Under the pieces are notes generated by a model, which did no database searches, was not told the DNA's origin, and saw only the letters and a program-made list of their open reading frames with translations. A stretch of 55,103 nucleotides of DNA from Acidimicrobiia bacterium (GTDB taxonomy: Bacteria > Actinomycetota > Acidimicrobiia > Acidimicrobiales > JANYDT01), in contig JANYDT010000157.1 of assembly GCA_025359845.1 (NCBI GenBank), positions 1 through 55,103 on the forward strand. The letters are read 5' to 3'. Positions 25,989 through 44,928 of the stretch are shown here, in pieces (position 1 is the stretch's first letter; every line of letters starts with the position of its first letter). Made by a program: the position numbers and the translations under genes.

Positions 25989-27149
25989 ATGTTGGATCGC
26001 CTGACACAGATTGCTGAAGAGGTTCGCGGGTTCGACCCGTCCTTGCTCGGCGCTGAGTCGTTCGCCGAAGCCATTCGAAGGTATGGGCGACTGAGGTCTG
26101 CGGTCGATGCTGGTTGGTTGGCGCTGCTGATCGAGGCCGACAAGGCGAAAGTTGCGACCAAGGAGGGCATGCGCAACACCGCCGATCTCGTGTCGAAGTT
26201 GACCGGAGAACGACGAGGCTCGGCCCGTGGTGACGTCGAACTGGCAGGCCAACTCGACGGTAACGAGCAAGTGCGTGACGCCTTAGCGACAGGGCTGTTG
26301 ACCAAAGACAAGGCCTCCGTGTTGAGCCGCGTCGAGGGGACCACGAGCGATGAACGAGCCGAATTAGTGACCGCCGCAACCAAGGCGTCGGCTGACGGTG
26401 TTCGCCGACTCGTCGCTGCGTTCAAGGCGAGTCGCGGCGACGAGGAGCCGCCGATGGTGAACAGGCTGACCATCTCGAAGAGTCCGACTCAGAGCCGGGT
26501 CGTGGCCGAACTCGACCCGGCCCGCACGGCGATGTTGGAGGCCGCACTCGAGATCGCGGAGGCGCAAATGAAGCTGCCCAAAGACATCCCGTCCGAGCAG
26601 CGTCGGGCCGAGTACTTGGTCGCGATCTGCAAGTACTTCGTCGAGCATGTCGAGGGTGCCGCCGAGAACCGCGTCGGGCGCCCACACGTGTTAGTGATGG
26701 TTGATCTCGACGTCTTCGAGGGGCGCAGCGAGATGCCGTCAACCCTTGGTAACGGTCAGATCGTGTCGGGTTCGTTTGCTCGACGTCTCGCCTGTGACTC
26801 CAACATTTCCCGCATCGTCATGAAAGGAAAATCCGAGGTACTCGACGTCGGGCGCGCCACCCGGTCGTGGTCACCGGCCATGGCCAAGGCGATCATCGTC
26901 CGAGACCGCCACTGCGTGCATCCCGGTTGTGAGGTTCCGCCGTGGGGCTGCGAAATCCATCACAAAGAACCGTATGGCGACCAGCACCACGGAGGGGTCA
27001 CGTCGGTCGACGGTGGTGAACTGCCGTGCTGGCATCATCACGATTGGGAACACGAACGACTTCGGAGACAAGCCCGACAACGATCCGCGACCGACGGTTG
27101 GGTCGATCACGATCATTCGTCTCATCGCGAACGCGCGGCCGCCGCATGA
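25989..27149 (+). CDS. DUF222/HNH endonuclease-like protein (13E12 repeat family type)
   Basis: A 386-residue protein. The N-terminal two thirds are the helical DUF222 region (FDPSLLGAESFAEAIRRYGR, LLTKDKASVLSRVEGTTSDE, PARTAMLEAALEIAEAQMKL). The C-terminus is an HNH nuclease motif: VRDRHCVHPGCEVPPWGCEI, HHKEPYGDQHHGG, LPCWHHHDWEH, with both Cys and the His triad present. Such proteins are numerous in actinobacteria and often mobile; their role is unsettled, though several mycobacterial 13E12 genes are reported LexA targets. ATG 25989 is chosen because it follows TATTGT by 6 nt. The LexA boxes suggest induction by DNA damage. Confidence 0.85.
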   Translation: MLDRLTQIAEEVRGFDPSLLGAESFAEAIRRYGRLRSAVDAGWLALLIEADKAKVATKEGMRNTADLVSKLTGERRGSARGDVELAGQLDGNEQVRDALATGLLTKDKASVLSRVEGTTSDERAELVTAATKASADGVRRLVAAFKASRGDEEPPMVNRLTISKSPTQSRVVAELDPARTAMLEAALEIAEAQMKLPKDIPSEQRRAEYLVAICKYFVEHVEGAAENRVGRPHVLVMVDLDVFEGRSEMPSTLGNGQIVSGSFARRLACDSNISRIVMKGKSEVLDVGRATRSWSPAMAKAIIVRDRHCVHPGCEVPPWGCEIHHKEPYGDQHHGGVTSVDGGELPCWHHHDWEHERLRRQARQRSATDGWVDHDHSSHRERAAAA

Positions 27150-27536
27150 GCCGGGCGATGGGGCCCGCAGGCCCATGCCTGGGCGTCAAGCGCGTGAGCT
27201 CGGTCTCGGACGGGGTCCGGAGCCCGTTTCTGGTCAGGGACGGGGTGGGGGCGGTTTTTGGCGGGCGTGGGCCGGGTGTCGGACGGGGGCCTTGGCGCAG
27301 TTTTCGATGGGCGTGGGGCTGGCCTCGGACGGGTCGATCGGCCGGCTTGGCGAGGGCTCGGACCAAGCGAGGGTTGGCCCCCGCCGCGAGAGCACCGAGA
27401 GCCAAACCACGAGGGGTCGGACAGTGAACGGCGACGTGACGGGAGACGATCGACCCCGGCTAGTGAGAGCACCGGCAGCCAACCAGCCAGCAAGGGACGG
27501 GGCCGAACAGTGAACCGGCCACATGAGGGCAGACGA
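27150..27536. repeat. Gene-free, repeat-rich gap between convergent genes
   Basis: No convincing gene. The left half is G-rich and repetitive (variants of TCGGACGGGG and GGCGTGGG). The right half holds imperfect direct repeats of about 77-87 bp built around GACAGTGAAC or GAACAGTGAA, AGACGATC and AGCACCG (AGCACCG at 27391, 27468 and 27553); the last copy runs into the 3' end of the kinase gene. It may be a short interspersed repeat or a termination region for the two convergent genes. Confidence 0.4.
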
Positions 27537-29024
27537 TCAACTCCGACGCGACAGCACCGAGAGGCGTCCGGGCTGAACCGCCGGCTCGAACCAGGTCGCC
27601 TCGCCGGGGCCCGATGCGAGACGTACGTCGGCGCAGGTGTCGTCATTGCGAAAGCCGATCGTGGGCTTGGCGTCAACCTGGCCGGTGGCATCGGCGTAAG
27701 CGATGGGCGCAGGTTCGGTCGGGTCTGGCCACCGGTCAAAGTAGTAGAGAACGCCGCTCGATGGGCGATAGACAGCGAGGGTTTCTTTAGGACCGCAGAA
27801 CCAGTTGGCCACCATCGGGATGTCACCGGCCCGCCCGAACTCGTAACTCACTTCTTCGGCCCCTCTGAAGGCCACCCGCACGCCCTTGCCGGTGCGGGTG
27901 ATGCCGCCGACGCACTGAACCGTCGTGGCCGGATCGCATACCGGGTGCGCGTATGGGCGAGCGGCTACGCGCGCGTCGGGTCCGTCCGTGCGCAGCGATA
28001 CCGCCAGCACGGTCACGCCCGCAGCGAGGGCCAACATGAGCGCACCGACCAGCAAGCGGCGCCGGCCTCCCGGTGGTCGCTTCGGCGCCAAGAGCGCGTC
28101 CGAGTTGCTTGGTGGTCGGGTCGGGGCGAGCCCGACTGGGCCGAATATGGTCGTCTGGTCAGAGGAGTCGGGTGCTGGCCGCACTCGGGTCTTCTCGGCG
28201 CTGGCGTCGAGCACCGTGGCCTCGCGCAACGCGGCCGCGAAGGTGTCCATCGATGCAAAGCGGTTCTCGACGTTACGGTCCATGGCCCGTTCGACAACGT
28301 CGGCCACTGTGCCGACGACCGTCGCATCGAGTCGAGCGTGGACGCCCATGTCGGCCGCGACCACGACCGCCAACGGGTTGGCCGCCTGATAAGGCGGACG
28401 GCCCACGAGCGCTTGGTAGGCGACAATCCCGAGGGCGTAGATGTCGGAGGCGACTGTCGGCTGATCGGCCCGCACGAGTTCGGGAGCGAGATAAGCGGCG
28501 GTACCGAGGGCGGTGCCCGTCCCGGTGAGGCTCGCCTGGCCCGAAGCCAAGGCAATCCCGAAGTCGGCCAGCAACGGTCGAGCGTCGGCCGAAAACAGAA
28601 TGTTGGAGGGCTTCACATCTCGATGGATTACGCCTCGGGCGTGGGCCACAGCCAGAGCATCAGCGATCGGTGCGAGCACCTCGACGACCTCCTTCGGCGT
28701 CAGGACCCCGTCGGTGAGTCGGTGCGAAAGCGACCCCCCCGGCGCATACTCCATGACCAATGCCAAGTCGCTCCCATCATCAATGACCTCGAGAATGCGA
28801 ACAATGTTGGGATGGGCGAGCTGGGCCATCGTGTCGGCCTCACGGCGCAAACGGGCGTGATCGTCGTCCGACCCCAACGAGGCCACTCGCTTGATGGCCA
28901 CGATGAGTTCGGGGTTGGTAACGGAGTGCGCTCGGTAGACGGCGCCCATGGTGCCCCGGCCGAGCAGTTCGGCCGTCTGATAGTCACCGATGATTCGCCC
29001 CGTTGCGGCGCCCGCGCGTTCCAT
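27537..29024 (-). CDS. Membrane-anchored Ser/Thr protein kinase
   Basis: A Hanks-type kinase of 495 residues. The Gly loop is LLGRGTMGAVYRAH, the ATP Lys is Lys45 (VAIKRV), the catalytic loop is HRDVKPSN (Asp136), the metal site is DFG (154-156), the activation loop holds Thr167, Thr169 and Thr171, and APE is 180-182. After a linker, residues 324-344 form one membrane helix. The remaining 150 residues would be outside the cell and contain four Cys (PVCDPATTVQCVGG, WFCGPKE, DTCADV), perhaps two disulphides; there are no PASTA repeats. The gene is divergent from the FHA-ATPase gene, a natural phospho-partner. A TTGACG lies upstream, but the -10 box is weak. Confidence 0.92.
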   Translation of the reverse strand: MERAGAATGRIIGDYQTAELLGRGTMGAVYRAHSVTNPELIVAIKRVASLGSDDDHARLRREADTMAQLAHPNIVRILEVIDDGSDLALVMEYAPGGSLSHRLTDGVLTPKEVVEVLAPIADALAVAHARGVIHRDVKPSNILFSADARPLLADFGIALASGQASLTGTGTALGTAAYLAPELVRADQPTVASDIYALGIVAYQALVGRPPYQAANPLAVVVAADMGVHARLDATVVGTVADVVERAMDRNVENRFASMDTFAAALREATVLDASAEKTRVRPAPDSSDQTTIFGPVGLAPTRPPSNSDALLAPKRPPGGRRRLLVGALMLALAAGVTVLAVSLRTDGPDARVAARPYAHPVCDPATTVQCVGGITRTGKGVRVAFRGAEEVSYEFGRAGDIPMVANWFCGPKETLAVYRPSSGVLYYFDRWPDPTEPAPIAYADATGQVDAKPTIGFRNDDTCADVRLASGPGEATWFEPAVQPGRLSVLSRRS

Positions 29025-29319
29025 GACCTATTGAGTCACGCGTGGGAGGCGCTCGTCAAGACCGGTGTTTCCGATGCGCGTCGAAATCATGCTGACGGTC
29101 GGCGCGGAATTAGCTCACGCGCTTCTGTCGGCCCTGAACGATTGCCGTTGTCCGCCGCCTCGGTGGGAGCAGGGCAACTGGGCCGTTGGGAGTCCGTCGC
29201 CACGACGTCCAGGACTCACTATGAGCGCGCTGGCTGTCGACTGGCGGACCGTTACCCACCGGGTTCGAACGGTAGGCCCCGGCACGACTAACGACCGATG
29301 CCCTATGGTGCCCGCCAAC
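29025..29319. other. Divergent control region between kinase and FHA-ATPase genes
   Basis: The 295 bp between the two start codons hold no convincing gene. The reading frame of the ATPase is open upstream, but its composition does not look coding and no family match extends there. TATGGT at 29304-29309 is a plausible -10 box for the ATPase gene, putting transcription start within a few bases of ATG 29320. TTGACG on the minus strand near 29065 could serve the kinase. Confidence 0.4.
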
Positions 29320-32300
29320 ATGCGAGTTGTGGTTCGCACAGGGTCGGGGGGGCCTGACCATGACGTCGACGTGCTTGGCGGCACAACGTACCGTGCGCTG
29401 TTCGAGGCACTCTCACTCAACGTCGGCGAGGGTGCTGTGACCTGGGCCATGGGCCGGCGCGTGTCGCTCGACGACGTGGTGCCTCATGAGGGCGCCCTGA
29501 TCGATCTGTCCATGGTCCCCAGTGCGGCGCCTGACCATCGCTTGACCGCAACACACGCGCTCGTCGAGTTGCGAGTAGTTGGCGGGCTTGATGCCGGCGC
29601 CCGGCATCTGTTGGGCGAGGGTGCGTGGTTGGTAGGGCGTTCCGGGGAGGCTGATATCCGCCTCGCCAGCGCTACGGTTTCCGGTCTCCATGCTCGGATC
29701 GACGTCTCGGCCCGAACGTCGGGCCGTTCAAGTCGGCCGGCCCCACCAACGGGTTCGGGAGTCGCAGGCCCGGGTGTCGTGGGCCCGGGTGTCGTGGGCC
29801 CGGGTGGCGTGGGCGCGAGTGGCCGGGGCGGGAGTGTCGCGGCGTCCAGCATCTTGGGTTCGAGCGCCCGAGGGTCAAGTGTCGTGGGTTCGAGTGTCGT
29901 GGGTTCGAGCGCCAGAAGGAGAAGCGTTCTCGGTTCGAGCGCAGGAACGAACAGCGACGCGACGGCAGAGAAAATGCATGCAACGGTCGCCGATATTGAG
30001 TCTCGCAATGGCACACTCGACCTGGGCGGGGTCTGGCGGCTAGGGGCGGTCGAAATCGCGATAGTTCCCGTTTGTGACCTCGAACCGACGCGACCGATCG
30101 AGCCTGGCCCCCTTCATCGGCCGCCGCGAGTAACAACCGCGGCCCCACAAACCGTCGTCGACGAACCGATCCCTGCGCCTCCGCCGGGCCCTGGGCTGCG
30201 CCTTGGGGTAGCCCCGATCGTGGCCCCCGTGCTCGCCGGTCTCGTCATGGCGTTCCTGTTCACGCCGGCGTTAGCTCTGTTGTCGATTTTGAGTCCGGTC
30301 CTCTTTGTGGGCAACTGGTGGGAGGACAAGCGGCGCCGAGCGAAGATTGCGGCCCGCCAACGGAACGCGACCCATACCGCCATGGCTGACTTCTCGTGGG
30401 GCCTCGACTGCTCCCGAGCCGACGAGCGGGGGTATCGCCGGCGTACCGAGCCCGACGTGGCTGAGCTGGCCCGCCGAGCCCTCGGTGCTGATCCACGGCG
30501 CTGGGAGCGACGGCCTGCGCATAGCGACTTTCTCCGGCTGCGCATTGGGACGGGTGACGTGGCCTGGACGCCATCGGTGGCGACCACGCCGGGGGCTCGG
30601 TTGCCCGAGGCGCGCGCCGCCCTCCACGCCGCCGCCACCATCCCCCACGCGCCGGTATCAATCGAACTCCGGAGCGCGGTGAACCGTTGGGGCATGGTGG
30701 GCATAGCGGGGCCGGGCGCCGAATCGGTGGCGCGCAGCCTGGTCGTTCAAGCGGCGGTATTGCACGGCCCGGCCGACGTTCGAGTCGCAGTGCGATGTGC
30801 GGTCGATCGCGAGGCGGCCTGGACTTGGACTCGGTGGTTGCCCCACACCCGCCATCCCGACGGTGATGGATGGCTTCTGCAGACCGAAGCCCCACCGGGG
30901 TCGTTGCTGGTTGTCGACGGAGTGGTGATGCCGCGCGCGCATGAAGGGCCGGCGATCGTTATCGCCGCCCGGGCGGAGCTGCTGCCGGCGGGGTGTACGT
31001 CGATCATTGCGCTCGACGGAGATGACGGCCGGGCCACGTTGACCGACGTTGGGTCGGGGGCCCACACCGCGGTGCTTGTGATGGGCGTGGGGCCGAGCGT
31101 GGCCAAAGATGTGGCCGTCGCCCTGGCACCATTGAGTGACCCGGAGTCGGCGAGTGGGGCTCGGCCATTGCGGGATAGCGGTTCGTTGCTCGAACTGGTG
31201 CAGGGTGCGAGCGCCGAAATCATCCACGGTCGGTGGCGGTCGTCGGCCGCGGCCGGACTCTCGTATTTGGCAGCGCCGATCGGTTGGACCGAACAAGGGG
31301 AGATGTCGGTTGATCTTGTGTTCGACGGACCGCATGCGCTGTTGGCCGGCACCACCGGTTCGGGCAAGAGCGAACTCTTGCGCACGTTGGTGGCGGCGCT
31401 AGCGGCCACCCACGACCCCGAACACCTCAACCTCGTCCTGATCGATTACAAAGGCGGCAGCGCATTCGATATGTGCGCCCGTCTGCCTCAAACGGTGGGC
31501 TTGGTAACTGATCTCGACGAGCACCTCGGAGCCCGCGCCCTGGTGTGCCTCGAAGCCGAGCTGCGCCGAAGGGAACGCATTTTGCGCAATGCCGGAGCCA
31601 CCGGGCTCGTCGAATACGGGGCCCGGACGGGGCTGGCGGCGCTGCCCCGCCTCGTGGTGGTGATCGATGAATTCGCGGCGATGGCCTCTGAGCTCCCGAG
31701 CTTCTTGCATTCGTTGGTCGACATCGCCCAGCGGGGCCGAAGCCTTGGTGTGCACCTCATGCTGGCGACCCAACGACCTTCAGGCGCCGTCAATGATCAA
31801 ATCCGCGCGAATACGAATTTGCGTATCTGTTTGCGGGTGCAAGACGGGGCCGACTCGTCGGATGTGATTGGCACGCCGGTGGCCGCGTCGATCAGTCGCC
31901 GCCACCCTGGGCGTGGCTTTGCTCGCGTCGGACCTTCCGAAGTGGTGGCGTTCCAAGCGGCCGAGGCAACCGCGTGCAGTGAACCGGAACCCGCCCCGGA
32001 GCGGAAGGGACGAAACGGTGAGGAGGGGGACGGCTTGGGTCAGCCCCACTCCGCCGACGGGCCGCTGGTCGTCCCGCTCGGGTTCGGGCCCCATGCAGCC
32101 GGTGGACTTCGGCCTCGACCGCCCGCGCCGAAAGCGGTCGCAACCGATCTCGAGCGACTGGTCGAGGCGATCGTTCTCGCCGAATCGTTGCGTCAAGCTG
32201 AAGCCTTGCGTCAAGGCGGGCCGGCGTCACCGCTCGCCATTCCTTGGAGACCTTGGCCCGAGCCGTTGCCCCTCACTCTCGAGTTGGCCGCGCTCGACGC

Positions 32301-33705
32301 GGCCGAGGGCGCAGTGTTCGCGCTGGTCGATGAACCCGAGAACCAAAGGCAACGGGCGTTGGCCTGGTCGCCCTCGATGGGCAATCTGGCGGTGATCGGG
32401 GTGGTCGGCTCGGGCACGACGACGACGCTGCGAACGTTGGTCGTCTCGTTGGCCCGGACGCATTCGCCCGACGACGCCCATGTGCATGTGCTCGACTTTG
32501 GGAGCGGAGAACTGCGAGTGCTTGAGGGGCTCCCGCATGTCGGGTCGGTGGTCGGGGCCCTGGAGCGAGAGCGTCAGACCCGTCTTCTGCGTTGGCTGCG
32601 CGATGAGCTCGATCGGCGCAAGGGGGGTGCCACCGGTCCGATGATCGTGTTGGCCCTCGATGGCTATGGCGCGTTCGCTGCGGCGCTTGATGACGCAATG
32701 TCGACGATCTGGCGCGACATCGTGATCCGCCTTGTGGGGGAGGGGCCGGCGGTGGCCATGTTCACGTGGATTGCGGCGGATCGGGTCGGGGCGCTGCCGG
32801 CGGCGTTGGCTGCGGTCGTGCCCAACAAGATCGTGCTCCGACTCGCCGATCCACTCGACTACTCGCAACTGGGCATCGAACGTACAAAGGTGCCGCCTGG
32901 GCTCCCTGGGCGGGCCGTGCTCGCCACTTCGAAATCCGAAGTCCAGGTGGCCCGGGTGTCCGAAGCTGATTTGGCGGAGGCCCAGCGGCGCTGGGTTTCG
33001 CCCGTCCGTCGTCCTCAGCCGATCTCCTCAATGCCGGCAACCGTTTCGGTCGAGACGCTGCGCGGCCACGGCTGCATTCATGGGCACGGCGGCCTCGATC
33101 TCCCACTCGGTGTCGGTGACGACCAACTCGAAGTGGTGGGCTGGACCCTGCGTGAGGGGGAGCACGCCTTGATCACGAGTCCCAACCGGGGCGGAAAGAG
33201 TGCGGCGCTGGTGACGATCGCGACCCACGTGTGGGCCGAATTGCCGGGTGTCGCGGTCACCGTCGTCACGCCTCGACCGACCTCGCCGCTCCACGTATTG
33301 GCGGCCGGAGGCGGCGGTCTGGCGTTGGCATCATCGTCAGCCGATGTTGACGCGGTTGGCCGGTGCGGGGGTCCCCAACTCGTGCTGGTCGATGATTGCG
33401 ACGAGATCGATGACGGGGTGGATTTTGACGGAGCGTTAGGTCGGCTGCTCGGCCTGCGGCGCCCGGATCTCCACGTCATCGGGGCGGGACGCCCACATAC
33501 GTTGCGGTCACGGTACGGCCATTGGACGGGTGAGTTGCGGAGGTCGCGCCACGGACTGGCGTTGCGTCCGGTGGTCGAGCAAGACGGCGATCTATGGCAG
33601 GTGCGGTTGCCGTTGCGGGGTCCCAGTCGTTGGCCTGACGGGCGGGGCTACCTCATTGCCGGGGGAGGAGTGGAACTGGTGCAGATTGCCAAAGATATTC
33701 CTTGA
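29320..33705 (+). CDS. FHA-domain FtsK/SpoIIIE ATPase, EssC/EccC-like (type VII secretion motor)
   Basis: A 1461-residue membrane ATPase of the kind that powers WXG100 export. Residues 1-65 resemble a ubiquitin-like domain. An FHA domain follows (WLVGRSGEADIRLASATVSG, LHARIDV, later VADIESRNGTLDLGG) but is split by about 85 residues of VVGPG and VVGSS repeats. Two membrane helices lie near residues 295-325. ATPase domain 1 has an intact P-loop (GTTGSGKS, Lys683) and VVVIDEFAAM. Domain 2 has GVVGSGTTT, with Thr1033 for Lys. Domain 3 has SPNRGGKS (Lys1293) with Ser for the first Gly. N-terminal FHA recalls Firmicutes EssC more than mycobacterial EccC. The start could also be ATG 29305 or GTG 29308. 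No other ESX core gene is in the window. Confidence 0.88.
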   Translation: MRVVVRTGSGGPDHDVDVLGGTTYRALFEALSLNVGEGAVTWAMGRRVSLDDVVPHEGALIDLSMVPSAAPDHRLTATHALVELRVVGGLDAGARHLLGEGAWLVGRSGEADIRLASATVSGLHARIDVSARTSGRSSRPAPPTGSGVAGPGVVGPGVVGPGGVGASGRGGSVAASSILGSSARGSSVVGSSVVGSSARRRSVLGSSAGTNSDATAEKMHATVADIESRNGTLDLGGVWRLGAVEIAIVPVCDLEPTRPIEPGPLHRPPRVTTAAPQTVVDEPIPAPPPGPGLRLGVAPIVAPVLAGLVMAFLFTPALALLSILSPVLFVGNWWEDKRRRAKIAARQRNATHTAMADFSWGLDCSRADERGYRRRTEPDVAELARRALGADPRRWERRPAHSDFLRLRIGTGDVAWTPSVATTPGARLPEARAALHAAATIPHAPVSIELRSAVNRWGMVGIAGPGAESVARSLVVQAAVLHGPADVRVAVRCAVDREAAWTWTRWLPHTRHPDGDGWLLQTEAPPGSLLVVDGVVMPRAHEGPAIVIAARAELLPAGCTSIIALDGDDGRATLTDVGSGAHTAVLVMGVGPSVAKDVAVALAPLSDPESASGARPLRDSGSLLELVQGASAEIIHGRWRSSAAAGLSYLAAPIGWTEQGEMSVDLVFDGPHALLAGTTGSGKSELLRTLVAALAATHDPEHLNLVLIDYKGGSAFDMCARLPQTVGLVTDLDEHLGARALVCLEAELRRRERILRNAGATGLVEYGARTGLAALPRLVVVIDEFAAMASELPSFLHSLVDIAQRGRSLGVHLMLATQRPSGAVNDQIRANTNLRICLRVQDGADSSDVIGTPVAASISRRHPGRGFARVGPSEVVAFQAAEATACSEPEPAPERKGRNGEEGDGLGQPHSADGPLVVPLGFGPHAAGGLRPRPPAPKAVATDLERLVEAIVLAESLRQAEALRQGGPASPLAIPWRPWPEPLPLTLELAALDAAEGAVFALVDEPENQRQRALAWSPSMGNLAVIGVVGSGTTTTLRTLVVSLARTHSPDDAHVHVLDFGSGELRVLEGLPHVGSVVGALERERQTRLLRWLRDELDRRKGGATGPMIVLALDGYGAFAAALDDAMSTIWRDIVIRLVGEGPAVAMFTWIAADRVGALPAALAAVVPNKIVLRLADPLDYSQLGIERTKVPPGLPGRAVLATSKSEVQVARVSEADLAEAQRRWVSPVRRPQPISSMPATVSVETLRGHGCIHGHGGLDLPLGVGDDQLEVVGWTLREGEHALITSPNRGGKSAALVTIATHVWAELPGVAVTVVTPRPTSPLHVLAAGGGGLALASSSADVDAVGRCGGPQLVLVDDCDEIDDGVDFDGALGRLLGLRRPDLHVIGAGRPHTLRSRYGHWTGELRRSRHGLALRPVVEQDGDLWQVRLPLRGPSRWPDGRGYLIAGGGVELVQIAKDIP
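29710..29970 (+). repeat. 15-bp tandem repeats inside the FHA coding region
   Basis: Near 29775-29810 the unit GTCGTGGGCCCGGGT recurs, and near 29880-29910 the related GTCGTGGGTTCGAGT; both encode five-residue units (VVGPG, VVGSS). All units are 15 bp, so copy changes keep the frame. They lie between the two halves of the FHA domain. Confidence 0.7.
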
Positions 33706-33729
33706 CATTTCGATACATTGCAATACAAT
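33702..33729 (+). promoter_or_regulatory. Strong promoter of the WXG100 gene
   Basis: TTGACA (33702-33707), a 16-bp spacer and TACAAT (33724-33729) are close to the sigma-70 consensus, rare in this GC-rich window. The -35 box contains the TGA stop of the ATPase gene. CATTG-CAATA-CAATG (33716-33730), an inverted repeat over the -10 box, may be an operator. Confidence 0.75.
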
Positions 33730-33779
33730 GGAAAGGTACCAGATAACGTAATCTACTCTCACTAACGAAAGGTTCACAA

Positions 33780-34067
33780 ATGAGCACTCGCGTTCTCTCG
33801 ACCGACCAAGGCAAAGCCTCGATCGGCACTATGCAACGCATCCTGGCCGGCGGATTGTCCGACCAGATCCGGGCTCTCGACGCCGAAGGCCAAGTTTTGT
33901 CCGACGCCAATGTGTGGGATGGAGCGCTGGCCGAGAACTTCCGCTCCAGTTTGTGGCCGGCCACGAGCACCGCCCTCAAGGCCGCCGCCTCCGAACTCGA
34001 ACAACTTCGAGGCCAGGTCCACGGCATCAACTCCGACATAATGGCCGCCGGGGGAAATACCTACTGA
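33780..34067 (+). CDS. WXG100-family (ESAT-6-like) protein
   Basis: A 95-residue, mostly helical protein with no signal peptide. The WXG turn is W46-D-G48 (SDANVWDGALAENFRS) between two predicted helices, as in WXG100 substrates of type VII secretion. The C-terminus (INSDIMAAGGNTY) lacks a clear YxxxD/E signal. Related actinobacterial proteins are sometimes misnamed pyrophosphorylase. ATG 33780 follows GAAAGG at 33768-33773. It sits 75 bp after the EssC/EccC-like gene, its likely export motor, but has its own strong promoter, as expected for a substrate made in excess. Many export systems have two WXG100 partners; only one is here, so it may form a homodimer. Confidence 0.82.
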   Translation: MSTRVLSTDQGKASIGTMQRILAGGLSDQIRALDAEGQVLSDANVWDGALAENFRSSLWPATSTALKAAASELEQLRGQVHGINSDIMAAGGNTY

Positions 34068-34400
34068 CCGACGGAGCGGGACTGCCGACCGCGGGACAGC
34101 TGGCCGCGGGACTGCCGACCGCGGGACAGCTGACCGACGGACTGCTGACCGACGGAACTCGTTATTGGGGCGGGCTGCTCGGCCGAAGGTACCGGGCGCA
34201 GGCTGAAGGCCTACCGCCGCCCACGTGACCAGGTGGGGGGCAATCGGCCAATCGCGGGCTGCCTGGCCGAAGGTACCGGGCAGGCTGAAGGCCAACGGCC
34301 GCCCACGTGACCGGGGCGGCCGACGAATTTCGCGGCCGGGACGCTTCCTCAGCATTGATGTCAAGTCCGGGGGGGAACGAGCCGATGGTTCGTTCGACCC
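34068..34400. repeat. Gene-free gap with 15-bp tandem and 58-bp direct repeats
   Basis: No gene is supported. From 34081 to 34155 five 15-bp units follow each other (ACTGCCGACCGCGGG, ACAGCTGGCCGCGGG and variants); 34081-34110 and 34111-34140 are near-identical 30-bp copies. A second repeat of about 58 bp occurs at 34172-34230 and 34256-34312, sharing GGCCGAAGGTACCGGGC and GCCGCCCACGTGACC. They lie between the WXG100 gene and the giant adhesin gene and could mark recombination, termination or a protein-binding array. Confidence 0.6.
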
Positions 34401-44819
<10,419 letters not shown>

Positions 44820-44928
44820 TTCACCGGATCCGACGACTTGGCCGGTCGTTCACGCCTACCGAATCGTGGTGATCTCGTTCAAGTCGAAAGTCCGCTCAGC
44901 CGATGAAGTTCATGTGAGAAGGGATCAG

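Noticed and set aside
27258..29291. A 677-codon plus-strand frame opposite the kinase
   Set aside because: All kinase catalytic motifs are on the minus strand; the plus frame is a shadow that also runs through repeats.
29320..34067. A complete ESX type VII locus
   Set aside because: Only the ATPase and one WXG100 protein are found; eccB, eccD, eccE, mycosin and a second WXG100 gene are absent from the window.
34081..34312. Possible CRISPR-like array after the WXG100 gene
   Set aside because: The 15-bp units are contiguous with no spacers, and the 58-bp repeat occurs only twice; no cas gene is present.
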